Origin: Clitoria ternatea
Lineage: Eukaryota; Streptophyta; Magnoliopsida; Fabales; Fabaceae
Reading direction: 5' to 3'
Length of the DNA stretch: 64,000 nucleotides
Assembly: GCA_037962975.1 (NCBI GenBank)
Contig: CM075672.1
Span: forward strand, 53,080,501-53,144,500
Notes under the pieces: model-generated
Databases searched by the model: none
Seen by the model: the letters and a program-made list of their open reading frames with translations, nothing else
What the model was told of the DNA's origin: nothing
In this document: positions 10,110-19,886 of the stretch, in pieces
Numbering within the stretch: the first letter of the stretch is position 1
How the letters are laid out: each line of letters begins with the position of its first letter
Made by a program: the position numbers and the translations under genes

Positions 10110-11218
10110 TCAAAGGCAATGTCTGGCTGGAGACATTAAACCTAGCGCTCAATGGGAGGCAACCCATTCTTTTCTTGTTTTTTTTTTAATATTTTAAAAA
10201 AAACAACAAAAAATTTTTTAAAATTTGTTTGAAAGAAAAGGGGTTTAAAATTCAAAAGAAAAAGGTTTTTGAAAATCAAAATTTTGAAAAATCAAAAACA
10301 GAAGCCCACGCGTAGCGCCACTGTGACGCGTAGCGTGGATCCTGAGTTTTGGGTCTGAAGTGTAGCGTCCCACCCACGCGTAGCATCAGAGCCCACGTTC
10401 AGTTTTTAAAACTGAACCAGAGAGGCCCATCTTAGGTTTAAAACCTAAAATCTCCTCTCTATCTCACTTAGTTTTCAAAACCAAAATTTTAGAAACCTCC
10501 TTTTCTCTCTTCCAAACCTTCTCAATCCTATTGCTCAAGGAACCACAAGTAAGTGTTCTAATCCTTTCTCTTTAGTTTTGTTTTTAAATTTTCGATTTTT
10601 AGAAATAAATGTGGTTAGGATTAGGATTAGAAGACCATTGGAATTGATTGCTGTTAGGAATTAGGAATTGAATGGATATAATGTGGTTTGGAAAGGGGTT
10701 GCTGCTGTGCAACCCCTGTTCTTTTTTCTGTTCCGCGCAGTTCACGTGTAGCGTCCCACTGACGCGTAGCGTGAGGATGAACTGTGAGCCCACGCGTAGC
10801 GTCCCATAGACGCGTAGCGTGGGCAGAACAGGCTGACGCGTAGTGTTACACCACGCGTAGCGTCATCCTCTGTTTTTAAGTTTTGTTAATTTATGCTGTG
10901 TGTTTGTTTGTTGTTTTCTTTTTTTTATTAATAAATTTTCATATTTAATATTTGTTATACTTTCTTGCATAAAAATATAAAAATAAGTTTGTATAAATTT
11001 TAAATAAATTGTATTTTGTTTTGAAAATTTGAAAATATGTGTGTTACTTTCTTTATAAATCATAAAAATACAAAAATATGTTGTGGTGTATTTGAATTTC
11101 AATTTTAGAAAAACCAAAAATATTTTTGTTTTAAATTTTATGGATTGATTGTATAGGATTGTTAATATGTGATTTACTTTTTAATGTTTGTTTAATTTTA
11201 AAATTTTACTTTTTGCAG
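10110..11218 (+). promoter_or_regulatory. Spacer upstream of the A third ORF: palindrome doublets, CT-rich leader, predicted 5'-UTR intron
   Basis: After the gag-protease stop come a poly-T/A stretch and then ACGCGTAGC-type motifs near 10308, 10326, 10358, 10376, 10744, 10762, 10792, 10810, 10836 and 10853. These are pairs 17-18 bp apart, the same motif as in the LTR. A CT-rich leader (10450-10535) leads to a good splice donor, CAA|GTAAGT at 10549. A T-rich stretch ends in TTTTTGCAG|ATG at 11218, a good acceptor placed exactly before the third-ORF start. A 670-nt intron in the leader is predicted. I see no coding sequence here. Confidence 0.6.
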
Positions 11219-12506
11219 ATGGCACCAAGGAAATCCATTCCCACTGCTGGTTCCTCTAAAAGATAAAGGAAGACCACGGATACTGACACCACCTCTGAGG
11301 ATCCTGATCTTCAGGGACAGGAGGTGTTAGGACCGAGGGATCCCACCAGATTTCGCACTGATGCGAAATGGGCACGATTTCATCAAATCAAAGGCCAAAG
11401 ACTTATCTGGGAGAGGGTCCTTGATTTGAGTGCAGGAGATTACCCTGAGCTTCAGGATGGAGTTCAGCAGAAGAGATGGGGACCTCTATTCTCTCTACCT
11501 ACTGAGGGGGACCCCATCTTAGTGATGGAATTTTATACAAATGCCTTCAGGACTCGCCAGGACGCACCGAGCATAGGGCAGCAGCAGACGAGTTGGGTGA
11601 GGGGCCGGCATATTTCATATGATCGGGACACTATCAGCACCCTATTGGGTAACCCTTGGGAGCCTACTCCCGAGAATGACACTTGTTTCTGGAAGGAAAA
11701 CAGAAACAAGATTGCTGCTTAGGGAGAGTTAGGATACTCCCTCGAGGAGGTTGCTCATTTCTTGAGCAAGGATGGAATCTTTTTCAACCTGAGTAGGGTT
11801 GGAAGGAGTCCATCTAACCTCCTAAAGACCCAGCTAACCCCCATAGCCCAGGCATGGTCCCACCTCATGCTTCGTAATATCACTCCTGTCATCCACCTTT
11901 CTTCTCTTCCAGTTGAGCGTTGTTGCCTTCTCTATTCTATCCTCCAGGGCCATACTATTGATATTGCTGAGCTTATATCCGAGCAGATTCACTTTTATGC
12001 CCTTGGGTATAAAGTGAATCGCCCCATTCCATTTCCTCTCATCATATCTGCCTTACTGAGGAGGCAGGGAGTCATTGTACCTTCACCAGAGTTCACTAGT
12101 TCTTCAGGGAGAGTCCCTAAAGTTCTAGTGAATAGAGACTATTTTGTGCAGCAGTGCGAGCTTCCACCACTAGAGCAGGAAGCTTAGCCCAGACCAAGGA
12201 GGAGGAGACCACCAGTGTAGCCTTCATCTACTGATGCTGTCACATAGGGCTTTGCCCGGATATCATTTGAGCATCAGCATATGATGTAGATGATGTCTGC
12301 CACTCACAGAGCTTATATTCATCTTCACGATGAATTTTATCAGTACAGGTTACAGGGAGAGGGAGCACCTTATGTTACCCCGGCCGAGTTTGCAGCACAT
12401 GTAGCTTGGCCCGGAGATTTACCTACCTACCCTGAGACTGGTGGATCTTCTAGTGCACAGGATGACTCTGATGGTGATGGTGATGATGAGGAGGAGGAGC
12501 AGGATG

Positions 12507-13553
12507 TGAAGACCATGAAGGATTTTGATAATGACAAGGCCAATGCCAGAAATCAAGAATGAAGATCCAAGACCAAGGCATAATTAAAGTAAGACTCTAT
12601 AAAAAGAAAGTACGGCCATTAATATAAAAAGGTTTTAAAATATCATACATTCTGAAGGCAGTAATCGATTACCTCATTAGTGTAATCAATTACCTCAGTA
12701 ATGTAATCGATTACCATATTTAAGTAATCGATTACAATATGAACATTATGTTTTAAAACTGATTTTAAAAGGCTGTAATCGATTACCTATTTTATGTAAT
12801 CGATTACCACGTGATCAGAAAGCAAAAAATCATGTTGAAACATTATAACTTTTCACAAAATATTATTTTATCCAAGAGGTACCTTTCCAATTATTTTAAT
12901 CAATAATTTCACACCTCTTGAAGGCATTTCTTCTCCTATAAATAGGAGGGTATTTCATTTGCAAAAACACACCAATAACACCAAGATATACCAAATACTT
13001 CCAATCTTTTCTTATGAGCAATAATGGCCATATTCTCTTAATAGAGTTATTACTCTTTCTTGTTCCTCAATTTGTTTATCATACTCTTGAAGAGAGTTTT
13101 CTTGTAAGAAATCTTTATCTCTAAAAGTGAGATTGATACTCAGAGTGGTGTATCTCTGAGGGGGTTCTTCTTGGATGTGGTGTAGCATCCAAGGGTGATG
13201 TTATTGGATGTGGTGAAGCATCCAATGGTGATGTGCTTGGGTGTGGTGTAGCATCCAAGGCATTTGTGATCGGGGTGTGAGTACCCATTGTGGTGTAATC
13301 AAGGGAATTGATTATAGTGAATTTTCTCAAGGGTGTCTTGAGAAGACTGGACGTAGGCAGTGGTTGGCTGAACCAGTATAAATCTCTGTTTGCACTTCTC
13401 TAACCCTTAAACTCTTTATGTTTTAAGCATTATTATTCAAATCACATATCATTGCATATTGAGTTTTTAGAGGAGAAATTTATTAGTGAAAAAGTTCCTA
13501 ACTACTCAATTCACCCCCCCTCTTGAGTTTCCTAGAGGCCACCTGGGCTAACA
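12507..13553 (+). mobile_element. Solo LTR S of a copia element
   Basis: It begins TGAAGACCATG, ends GGGCTAACA and is flanked by GGATG at 12502-12506 and 13554-13558. The start resembles the K LTR (GATTTTGATAATGACAA). The end has CAATTCACCCCCCCTCTTGAG followed by a GAGGCCAC block, as in K. A TATA box (TATAAATA) lies at 12937-12944. Three 33-bp units start at 13171, 13204 and 13237. No internal region remains, so the element was lost by recombination between its LTRs. Confidence 0.9.
12661..12807. repeat. Six GTAATCGATTAC palindromes in solo LTR S
   Basis: Copies start near 12661, 12682, 12703, 12724, 12775 and 12796, with one carrying a C-to-T change (ATCAAT). Spacings are 21, 21, 21, 51 and 21 bp. 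The array lies 130-280 bp upstream of the TATA box, in U3. The spacing matches the arrays in R, K and D, although the LTR sequences around them differ. Confidence 0.9.
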
Positions 13554-13578
13554 GGATGATGATCAGATGGAGGATTGA

Positions 13579-14850
13579 TGATGCCATCTTCTTATTTCTT
13601 GTATTTACTTTGAGTACAGTTGTTTTTAGTTTATATTTACATTTACATTTACATTTACACTTTATATTATGGTATTTTATTATTGTGTGGTGTGTTTTTA
13701 CGTAATTATTTGTTTTTGCATATTTTATTCGAAAAATAATTCAAAAATAAAATTTATCTTTTAATAAATCAATCAAATTTTTGTTAGTAAGTCAATTTAT
13801 ACACTTAGAGTTTTTACACAATAACACCAATTTTGTAAAAATCAATTATCGATTTTTTTTAACTTAGGAGTTTTGATAAATTTAATTACAATAAGTTCAT
13901 CAACTATCAAGCAAATTTCGATAACCCGGTGAGCAGAGAGATCTTATTAAACACTTGAGGGTTTAATCAACATATTTTCATTTCGAATTGATTTTGCTTT
14001 AATCTCTGATTTGTGTTGTTGTACAGAGAATTCGGGAAAATGATCAAGGCACATTTATTGGTGAAACGAAACCTTGGGCCAAACAGCTTACCTTGGTAAA
14101 AAAATTTTATCCTTTGCAAGCCAATTTGAGCCTAAGATAAAATTCTTTGGTACCCTTAAAACCTAAATTTGTTTTAACCATTCCCTATACTTGATTGATT
14201 AAAAGAGCAGTTGAAATAAATGAAAAATATTTTGAGTGTTCTCACAAAAATGGGGAGTGAAAATAAGCAACTTGATTCTTTTCAAAAAGAAAATATGGAA
14301 AAGAAAAGTCAAAAATAGTGAAAAGAATCAAGTTGGGGGTATTTATTTTTCATCAATAAAAGAAAATGAGAAGTTTGGGTCAAGAGAAAGCCTAAGAATT
14401 ATAAAATGCTCTTTTATGATTTCAGTTTTTTTGAATTCCAAGAAAAACCATTGATTCTTGTAAACCAAGCCTCATTACAACCTGTGAAAAGACCTTGTGA
14501 TTTCTGAATTAACTCTGTATAAATAACCATTGATTAGATGACAAACAAAGTTAAATTCGTTTGATTTTATGATTGATTGAGTGAAACAGGTTACCAATTG
14601 CATAGAGATAAACACTTGTGAGGTAAGCCTGAAATTCTGCTTGGTTGTTAATAGAATATTGTAAATAATTTTATCATTAAACCGTTGTTATATTTGATAT
14701 CAATTTTTGATTATTACAAATTAGTTAAATTGTGTAATTATTTTTTATGGTAAATTCTCGGACTAACTTAAAAATTTGATTCCAAATTTTTATTTTTTCT
14801 TATTTTTCTCTCTTGCTCGAGGACGAGCAATGTCTCAAGTTGGGGGTATT
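13579..14850 (+). other. Non-coding 3' region of A with pre-LTR hairpin and polypurine tract
   Basis: About 1.27 kb of AT-rich sequence follows the third-ORF stop. It includes four ATTTAC repeats at 13635-13658. Near the end lies a perfect hairpin, TTGCTCGAGGACGAGCAA at 14813-14830, and then a purine-rich AAGTTGGGGGTATT at 14837-14850 directly before the 3' LTR, the likely plus-strand primer. I found no gene; the 72-codon ORF at 14236 shows no recognisable domain. Confidence 0.75.
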
Positions 14851-16418
14851 TGTTAGTCCTCAAATTTTCAATAAAAGCTTGAACAAAAATTTCATAAAAA
14901 TTATAAAAATTAGTTTAATTTGTTAGAAAATTAGGATTTAAATTCAATAAATAGATGTTGTTGGAAATAATCTGCCCTTGATCAATTTTCTCCAGTTTTG
15001 TAGTGAAAAAGTTAAGAAATCAAGAGAAAATTACACTAGAGGAGCTGACGCGTAGCCTCATCCCACGCGTAGCATCAACAGCTATTTTTGATGCTGACGC
15101 TACGCGTCCTAGCCACGCGTAGCATCAATGCTGTGTTGTCTCCACCTCCACTTTGGCCAACCACCCCACTTGGACCCAATAATGGGCACTCCACTCAGCA
15201 CCAAGGGCCACCCACTCAACACAAATGGCCAAAACTCGGTGGAAACATGTCCATGTGGCCAAGCATGATCCATTTTTATAATTTGTAGTGGCCATTATCA
15301 GCTGTTTAATGGAAGCTGAGTTAGGGGCCTGATGCGTAGCGTCACACTGACGCGTAGCATCAGCACCCTTGCTCAGCCCTATAAATAGGGCCATCCAACA
15401 CCATTCTAAGCATCCCTTTCATAGCATTTCATTCTCTTCTTTTCTCTCTTGTGCTCGATTTTGAGTACTTCTTTTGTGAGTTGTAGTTCTAGAATAGTTT
15501 TCTAGATACTTGAGTGTGTTTCGGTGTATTGTGATCGTTGTATCGTGAAGTTTCCATCGTCTTCGTAATGTCAAACTCTGTAAGTGTTGTTTTTACTTTC
15601 ACCACGTGTAACTAATCTGTTTATGTTGGAATTGGTGAACTAATCTATTGAGTATAATGTTGTGAATTCGACCTCTGCATGTTTATGATTCAAGTCCATG
15701 TTAGTGTTTCAACCTTTTATTAATATGAACGTCAAACAGGAGAATGATTTTCATGTGTATTGAAACTTGTTTTATTAGTATGAATGTCAAACGGGAGAAT
15801 GATTGTTCATGCCGTATTAAAACTTGTTTTGACGAAAGTAAAAAGTTGGAATACCCTTGGTATCTCAATTCTATAGGGGTTGTTAACCATTGTTGCCATA
15901 AGGCCAGGTCTTAATGCAAGTTTTTACTGAGAAAGCTCACGAGGGATCGGACTTTACGGTGAATTCTTAGAACTTATATCACGAGGGATCGGTTATAATG
16001 ATTTTAAGCTGCAATGACATGAAACTTGATGATGAAATATGCATGTCTTGAGTTCCTCATTGTTATTCTAGATTAGGGATCCAATTTCCAACATAATTTG
16101 TTTATCTGTGTTTATCTCAAGTATCTTACCTATTCTAGATTGCAACTCGGCTTTTTAGATAGATTTTATTTTCTTTTATCTTATGAACCACTCAATCATG
16201 CTAACCTGTGAATATTGTATAAATTGTATATAAATCATTCTTTTGTTTATAACTTCCTTCACATTTACCATAGTAAATAGAAAATTACTGTTGTTATTGG
16301 ACTTTCAATCCCAGTGGAACGATATCTAAATTTTGAAAACGACAAACAATTGGTGCGCTTGCCAATTAACAACCCGGTGGTGGAAACGAACTGTTGAGAC
16401 GCTATCGCCGGGTTAACA
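14851..16418 (+). repeat. 3' LTR of element A
   Basis: It matches the 5' LTR from TGTTAGTCC to GGTTAACA. It carries one extra palindrome (near 15330-15362, CACACTGACGCGTAGCATCAG) relative to the 5' copy, giving a doublet where the 5' LTR has a single motif. The TATA box is at 15380-15387. The following GTATT (16419-16423) is the target duplication. Confidence 0.92.
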
Positions 16419-18104
16419 GTATTCATCCGATTGCCCACTCGGTGATTAGCGTTCAACATTATATGCACTCGGCATTTCCTCAGCGAATCAGATGACTCAG
16501 CAACTCATGCACTCGACAATCCTATACCATCCACTCAGATTTATTGTTTACAACACACATCTCATGCTATCTCATGGGATCCACTTGGCCTTAGTATTTC
16601 TAAGCCTCACATCCTATCCACTCGGAATTATCATGCCAGTCCCCATCCTATGCACTCAACATACACATATTTAATATCATGCATTGCATGTATTTATTCA
16701 TACCATCACACACATAGGGACCAATAACAAACCACACAATGCACTCGACATTCATAATACAAATAACATGCATCTCATGCATTAACTCACATCATCACAA
16801 ATAGCATTGTACATCTCTTGGATGGATAATCATGCACAACTTAAATAATAAACGTCAATCCGGGTTCAACTCAACAACATACAGCATCCAACAAACACAA
16901 CACAGTGCAATAATGACACCCGGAAACCCGTCCATAAACTATGCATTTGAGATGCAAAGCCCCCCTACCTGGAATGACGTTCCAGAAGTCACATGGGTCA
17001 CTCGGCCCAGCCACAGCAGCACTCTGCTCGGTATTCCAATCGTGGGAAGAGCCAACATGGCTCCCAATCATCCCAGCAACACGCTCACCGCTCGGAGGAC
17101 CACCAAGCTCCTAAACACAACATCATCTTCTCCCACGACCAGTAGAGGATTCCAACACTCCTCTTCACCCAAGCATCACAGCTTCAAAGGTATGACATCG
17201 TCCTCTCCAACAATGGAGGACCACCATGCAGCCAAGCATCCTCACGTTCAGGCAAAAAAATAGAGGAGGATCTCAACCTCCAAGCCACACAGCACCATGC
17301 TATTCCACACTTCGAACAGCAACCACCAAGCACGTCTCAAAGCTGTTCCTCACTCGAACAGCACCATCCTCCCCACCATGGAGGATTCCAAGCTTTCCAT
17401 GCATGCACCATCCATCTCTGCCTTCTTCACACAAATGGCACAGCCTCACACAGTGGATCATCTTTCCACAACCAAGGCACACCATACGCTGCTGGCTCCC
17501 AACCGAGCCACAAACAGCTCACCACATGGAGGAAGAAGGAGGAGAAGAAGGATCACCAGGGAACAGGGAAGAAACCTGAACCCAACCTCCACACACAGCC
17601 ATACGCTGATTCCTCCACCACGCTGTCCCTCACACAGCCACACCATTCCACTCGGTCCAACACAGTTCGTGAGTGGGGGAAGAAGATGAAGGAAAAGACG
17701 AAGGTAAGGCAGCAGGGGAGGAAGAAGCAAGAGCTTCATGGAGCACCAGGGAGAAGGAGGAACGTTTCCTCTCCCCAACAGAGCATGCAACACGAGAGAA
17801 GTGAAGAGAATGAGAGAAGGGAAACGTGCACCACTCTTATCATCACACTGCCCCCATCAGCGTCCCACTCAGCTCCATCATGTCCTCATTAATGCATGTC
17901 CCATCAGCCATCATCATACCCTTCCAACGTGGACAAAAAGAGAGAGAGAGGGAGAGAGAACCGAAGTTCTCATAACACCACCAAGGGCACCGTGGTCAAT
18001 TCCAACATTATTATTATTATTATCATTATTCAATAATTAATCTAATTAACCATTAAACCCTAATTAACCATTAATCAGTAATTAATAAAAATCAGGATGT
18101 TACA

Positions 18105-19886
18105 CTCTCCCCACCTTTAAAGAATTTCGTCCTCGAAATTCAAACATAACATACCTCAATAAACAGCTCGGCATATCACTGCATGCTACACAAAGCAACT
18201 TACATACCAATGCTTTCCAAGCATTCACCGACTAGTCAGTTCCAATTGGCACAATCTTACCTCTCAAGCGGTTTGCCAAACACACCACAAGAAATTTCGA
18301 GACATCACACACAACACCTTCCACTCGGAAATGTCACATCCGACTCGAAAATCACTCATTCGATTATCCACTGCTCGAAACCATTCCAACACGAGCAGTA
18401 CACCAAATTCAAGGCCTTACTTCACCTCAGAAAAATTCCACCCTCTTAAGGGTATTTCATTCGGAACATCACAACTACACTTCACTCAGCATAACTCTCA
18501 CCTTGCTTGGAGCAGTCCGATAGACTCAAGCCATCCCCATAAGCAGCTATAGTCTCACTTGCCTGACCTATGAACTGCTGCATCCAACTTATAGGATGAT
18601 GCCTCATTCCTATAGGGTCACAACAATTGCATAGAGTCACTGCAAAATGCACACTGCCACAATACCTATGGCATGGAGAGTCACAACGGAACAACATCCT
18701 CATAATCCTTTCACTCATTCCGACCAAAGTCACTCGGATAATACTGATCCACGCAAAAATTATTGGCAAATTATACCAATCTATAAACAACACACCATCA
18801 TCAATAGCATTATTACGCACAAACACTGGTGCATCACCCGACACCAGTCGGCAAACATCCATCATTATCACTATAAAATGGTAAACTAACAGCATACATC
18901 CGACCCACATAAGGCATATATACCATTCATACACATACTCTAGTGTAAATCTCAGGATAATAACCATTTAATGCCAGTCACACACACCATATCCAAACCG
19001 AGTATTCATCTCTTATTTAATCTTATTTATCACAATTCATTGGCCACAATTCGGATTTAAGCCTAATAATTCACTACACACAATGAGACATACAGATCCG
19101 GGTAACAATTAAATCAACAACTCACTCGGTTTTCAACCACAAAACCGCGACAGTACCCAAATCAAACAGGTACCCAACCATATCTATTCTCACCCAGTTT
19201 TCCAGTCCCACTTGATCATGCCGAATCAACAGGGTCACATGCCTAGTGGCCTAACATCCATCAACCATTCACTCGGTTTTCACAAACTAGAAACCGAGAC
19301 TCTACCATAATCTAATCTGCACCAGGGTTCACATTCAATCACTTATATCATATATATATATATATATCACACAGGGTTCACGTGCCAGGTTATAAAACAT
19401 CCTTCTCAAATGGCACTACCACACACAGAATTTAAATTCATCACACTGAGGAATCTCTGAAATATTATTACTTAATCAACTCAATATATGGGTTCTATTC
19501 CATCCAACATACATTCCTTGGCCATGAGCCACCAGCTCGGCTTACACAAAAGACCCAATAACCAACATGTACAAGAGTCACAACATTTATTATCCTATTC
19601 CCTCATAGCTGACTCAAGTTTAGAATTACCCTAAGCATTTCATAGGCAACCGGGTCAGGGTAGCAATAACTCTTCCACCCTCAAATCAACATCACAACAG
19701 TAGTACCTTTCACTACTGTCCTCAACCAGAACTCATAGCTATAAAATCAAACTAATCATAATTAAGCATGCATAAAATCCAATAGGAATTCACAAGCAAT
19801 GATGACACTCGGTCATATTGCATACAACCGCCCACACAGTAGGCAAACCTTGGCCATGGACCTTTTGGTCTGCTCTGATACCAAAA
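18105..19886 (-). other. Interior of element B, non-coding
   Basis: About 1.8 kb lies between the LTRs. On the minus strand it starts with the primer binding site (19872-19883) and the leader block TGGTCTGCTC...CTTGGCCATGG, and ends with the hairpin GAATTTCGAGGACGAAATTC (18122-18141) and an AAAGGTGGGGAGAG purine run at 18105-18118. A 161-codon minus-strand ORF (18482-18967) overlaps a block shared with D (60480-60760), but the differences are not codon-like, so I treat it as non-coding. TA-repeat at 19349-19366. Confidence 0.75.
19872..19883 (-). other. Primer binding site of B (initiator tRNA-Met type)
   Basis: On the minus strand TGGTATCAGAGC lies four bases inside the LTR that starts at 19887. 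It is complementary to the 3' end of plant initiator tRNA-Met. The following leader (GACCAAAAGGTCCATGGCC) matches that of E and D, which supports a common packaging region. Confidence 0.85.

Larger units (their letters stand above)
11219..13578 (+). pseudogene. Third ORF of A ('putative plant transposon protein' family), stops plus a solo-LTR insertion
   Basis: The frame starts at ATG 11219 (MAPRKSIPTAGSSKR) right after a predicted splice acceptor. In-frame stops are at 11264, 11720, 12185, about 12218, about 12245 and about 12287, with no frameshift. The solo LTR S begins at 12507. If S and one GGATG copy are skipped, the frame continues from 13559 to a TGA at 13576-13578, so the ORF would be about 435 codons. 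Visible parts are a basic N-terminus, ILVMEFYTNAF, VRGRHISYDRDTISTLLG, LPVERCCLLYSILQGHTIDIAELI, then an acidic tail (DDSDGDGDDEEEEQD). The layout parallels the third ORFs of copia elements R and K. The function is unknown. Confidence 0.75.
6335..16418 (+). mobile_element. Element A: Athila-like gypsy element lacking polymerase
   Basis: LTRs of about 1.55 kb (6335-7884 and 14851-16418) begin TGTTAGTCC and end GGTTAACA. GTATT target duplications lie at 6330-6334 and 16419-16423, and the empty site is visible in the right LTR of B. The order is LTR, tRNA-Asp-type primer site, gag-protease, a spacer with palindromes, a third ORF broken by a solo LTR, a polypurine tract, then LTR. No reverse transcriptase, RNase H or integrase is present. 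After the protease comes GCGCTCAATGGGAGGCAACC, the kind of sequence found after integrase in Athila elements. This suggests an internal deletion of pol, and probable dependence on a relative such as C. Confidence 0.92.
4328..18104 (-). repeat. Left LTR of B, split by element A
   Basis: The LTR runs 4328-6334 and resumes at 16424. Joined across A it is about 3.7 kb. It ends in GGATGTTACA at 18104. Segment 4680-5500 is packed with CACTCGG-type heptamers, roughly one per 30 bp. Palindromes of the TCGCTNNAGCGA type start near 4535, 4556, 4578, 4598, 4641 and 4662. Two islands shared with other LTRs lie at 5643-5659 (GAGCCGGCCAAGGCTTT) and 5780-5810. ORF-like stretches at 16832-18040 are low-complexity readings of LTR sequence, repeated in the right LTR with different frames, so I do not call genes. 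Confidence 0.85.

Noticed and set aside
16832..18040. Several overlapping 100-145-codon ORFs in the left LTR of B
   Set aside because: They lie in LTR sequence, recur in the right LTR (22297-23391) with altered frames and lengths, overlap on both strands and have low-complexity composition.
18482..18967. 161-codon minus-strand ORF in the interior of B, whose end matches a reading of D ending in the same stop
   Set aside because: The last ~36 codons compared between B and D differ at first and second codon positions as often as at third positions, and D has a TGA upstream in the frame. No domain is recognisable. I treat it as a non-coding conserved block.
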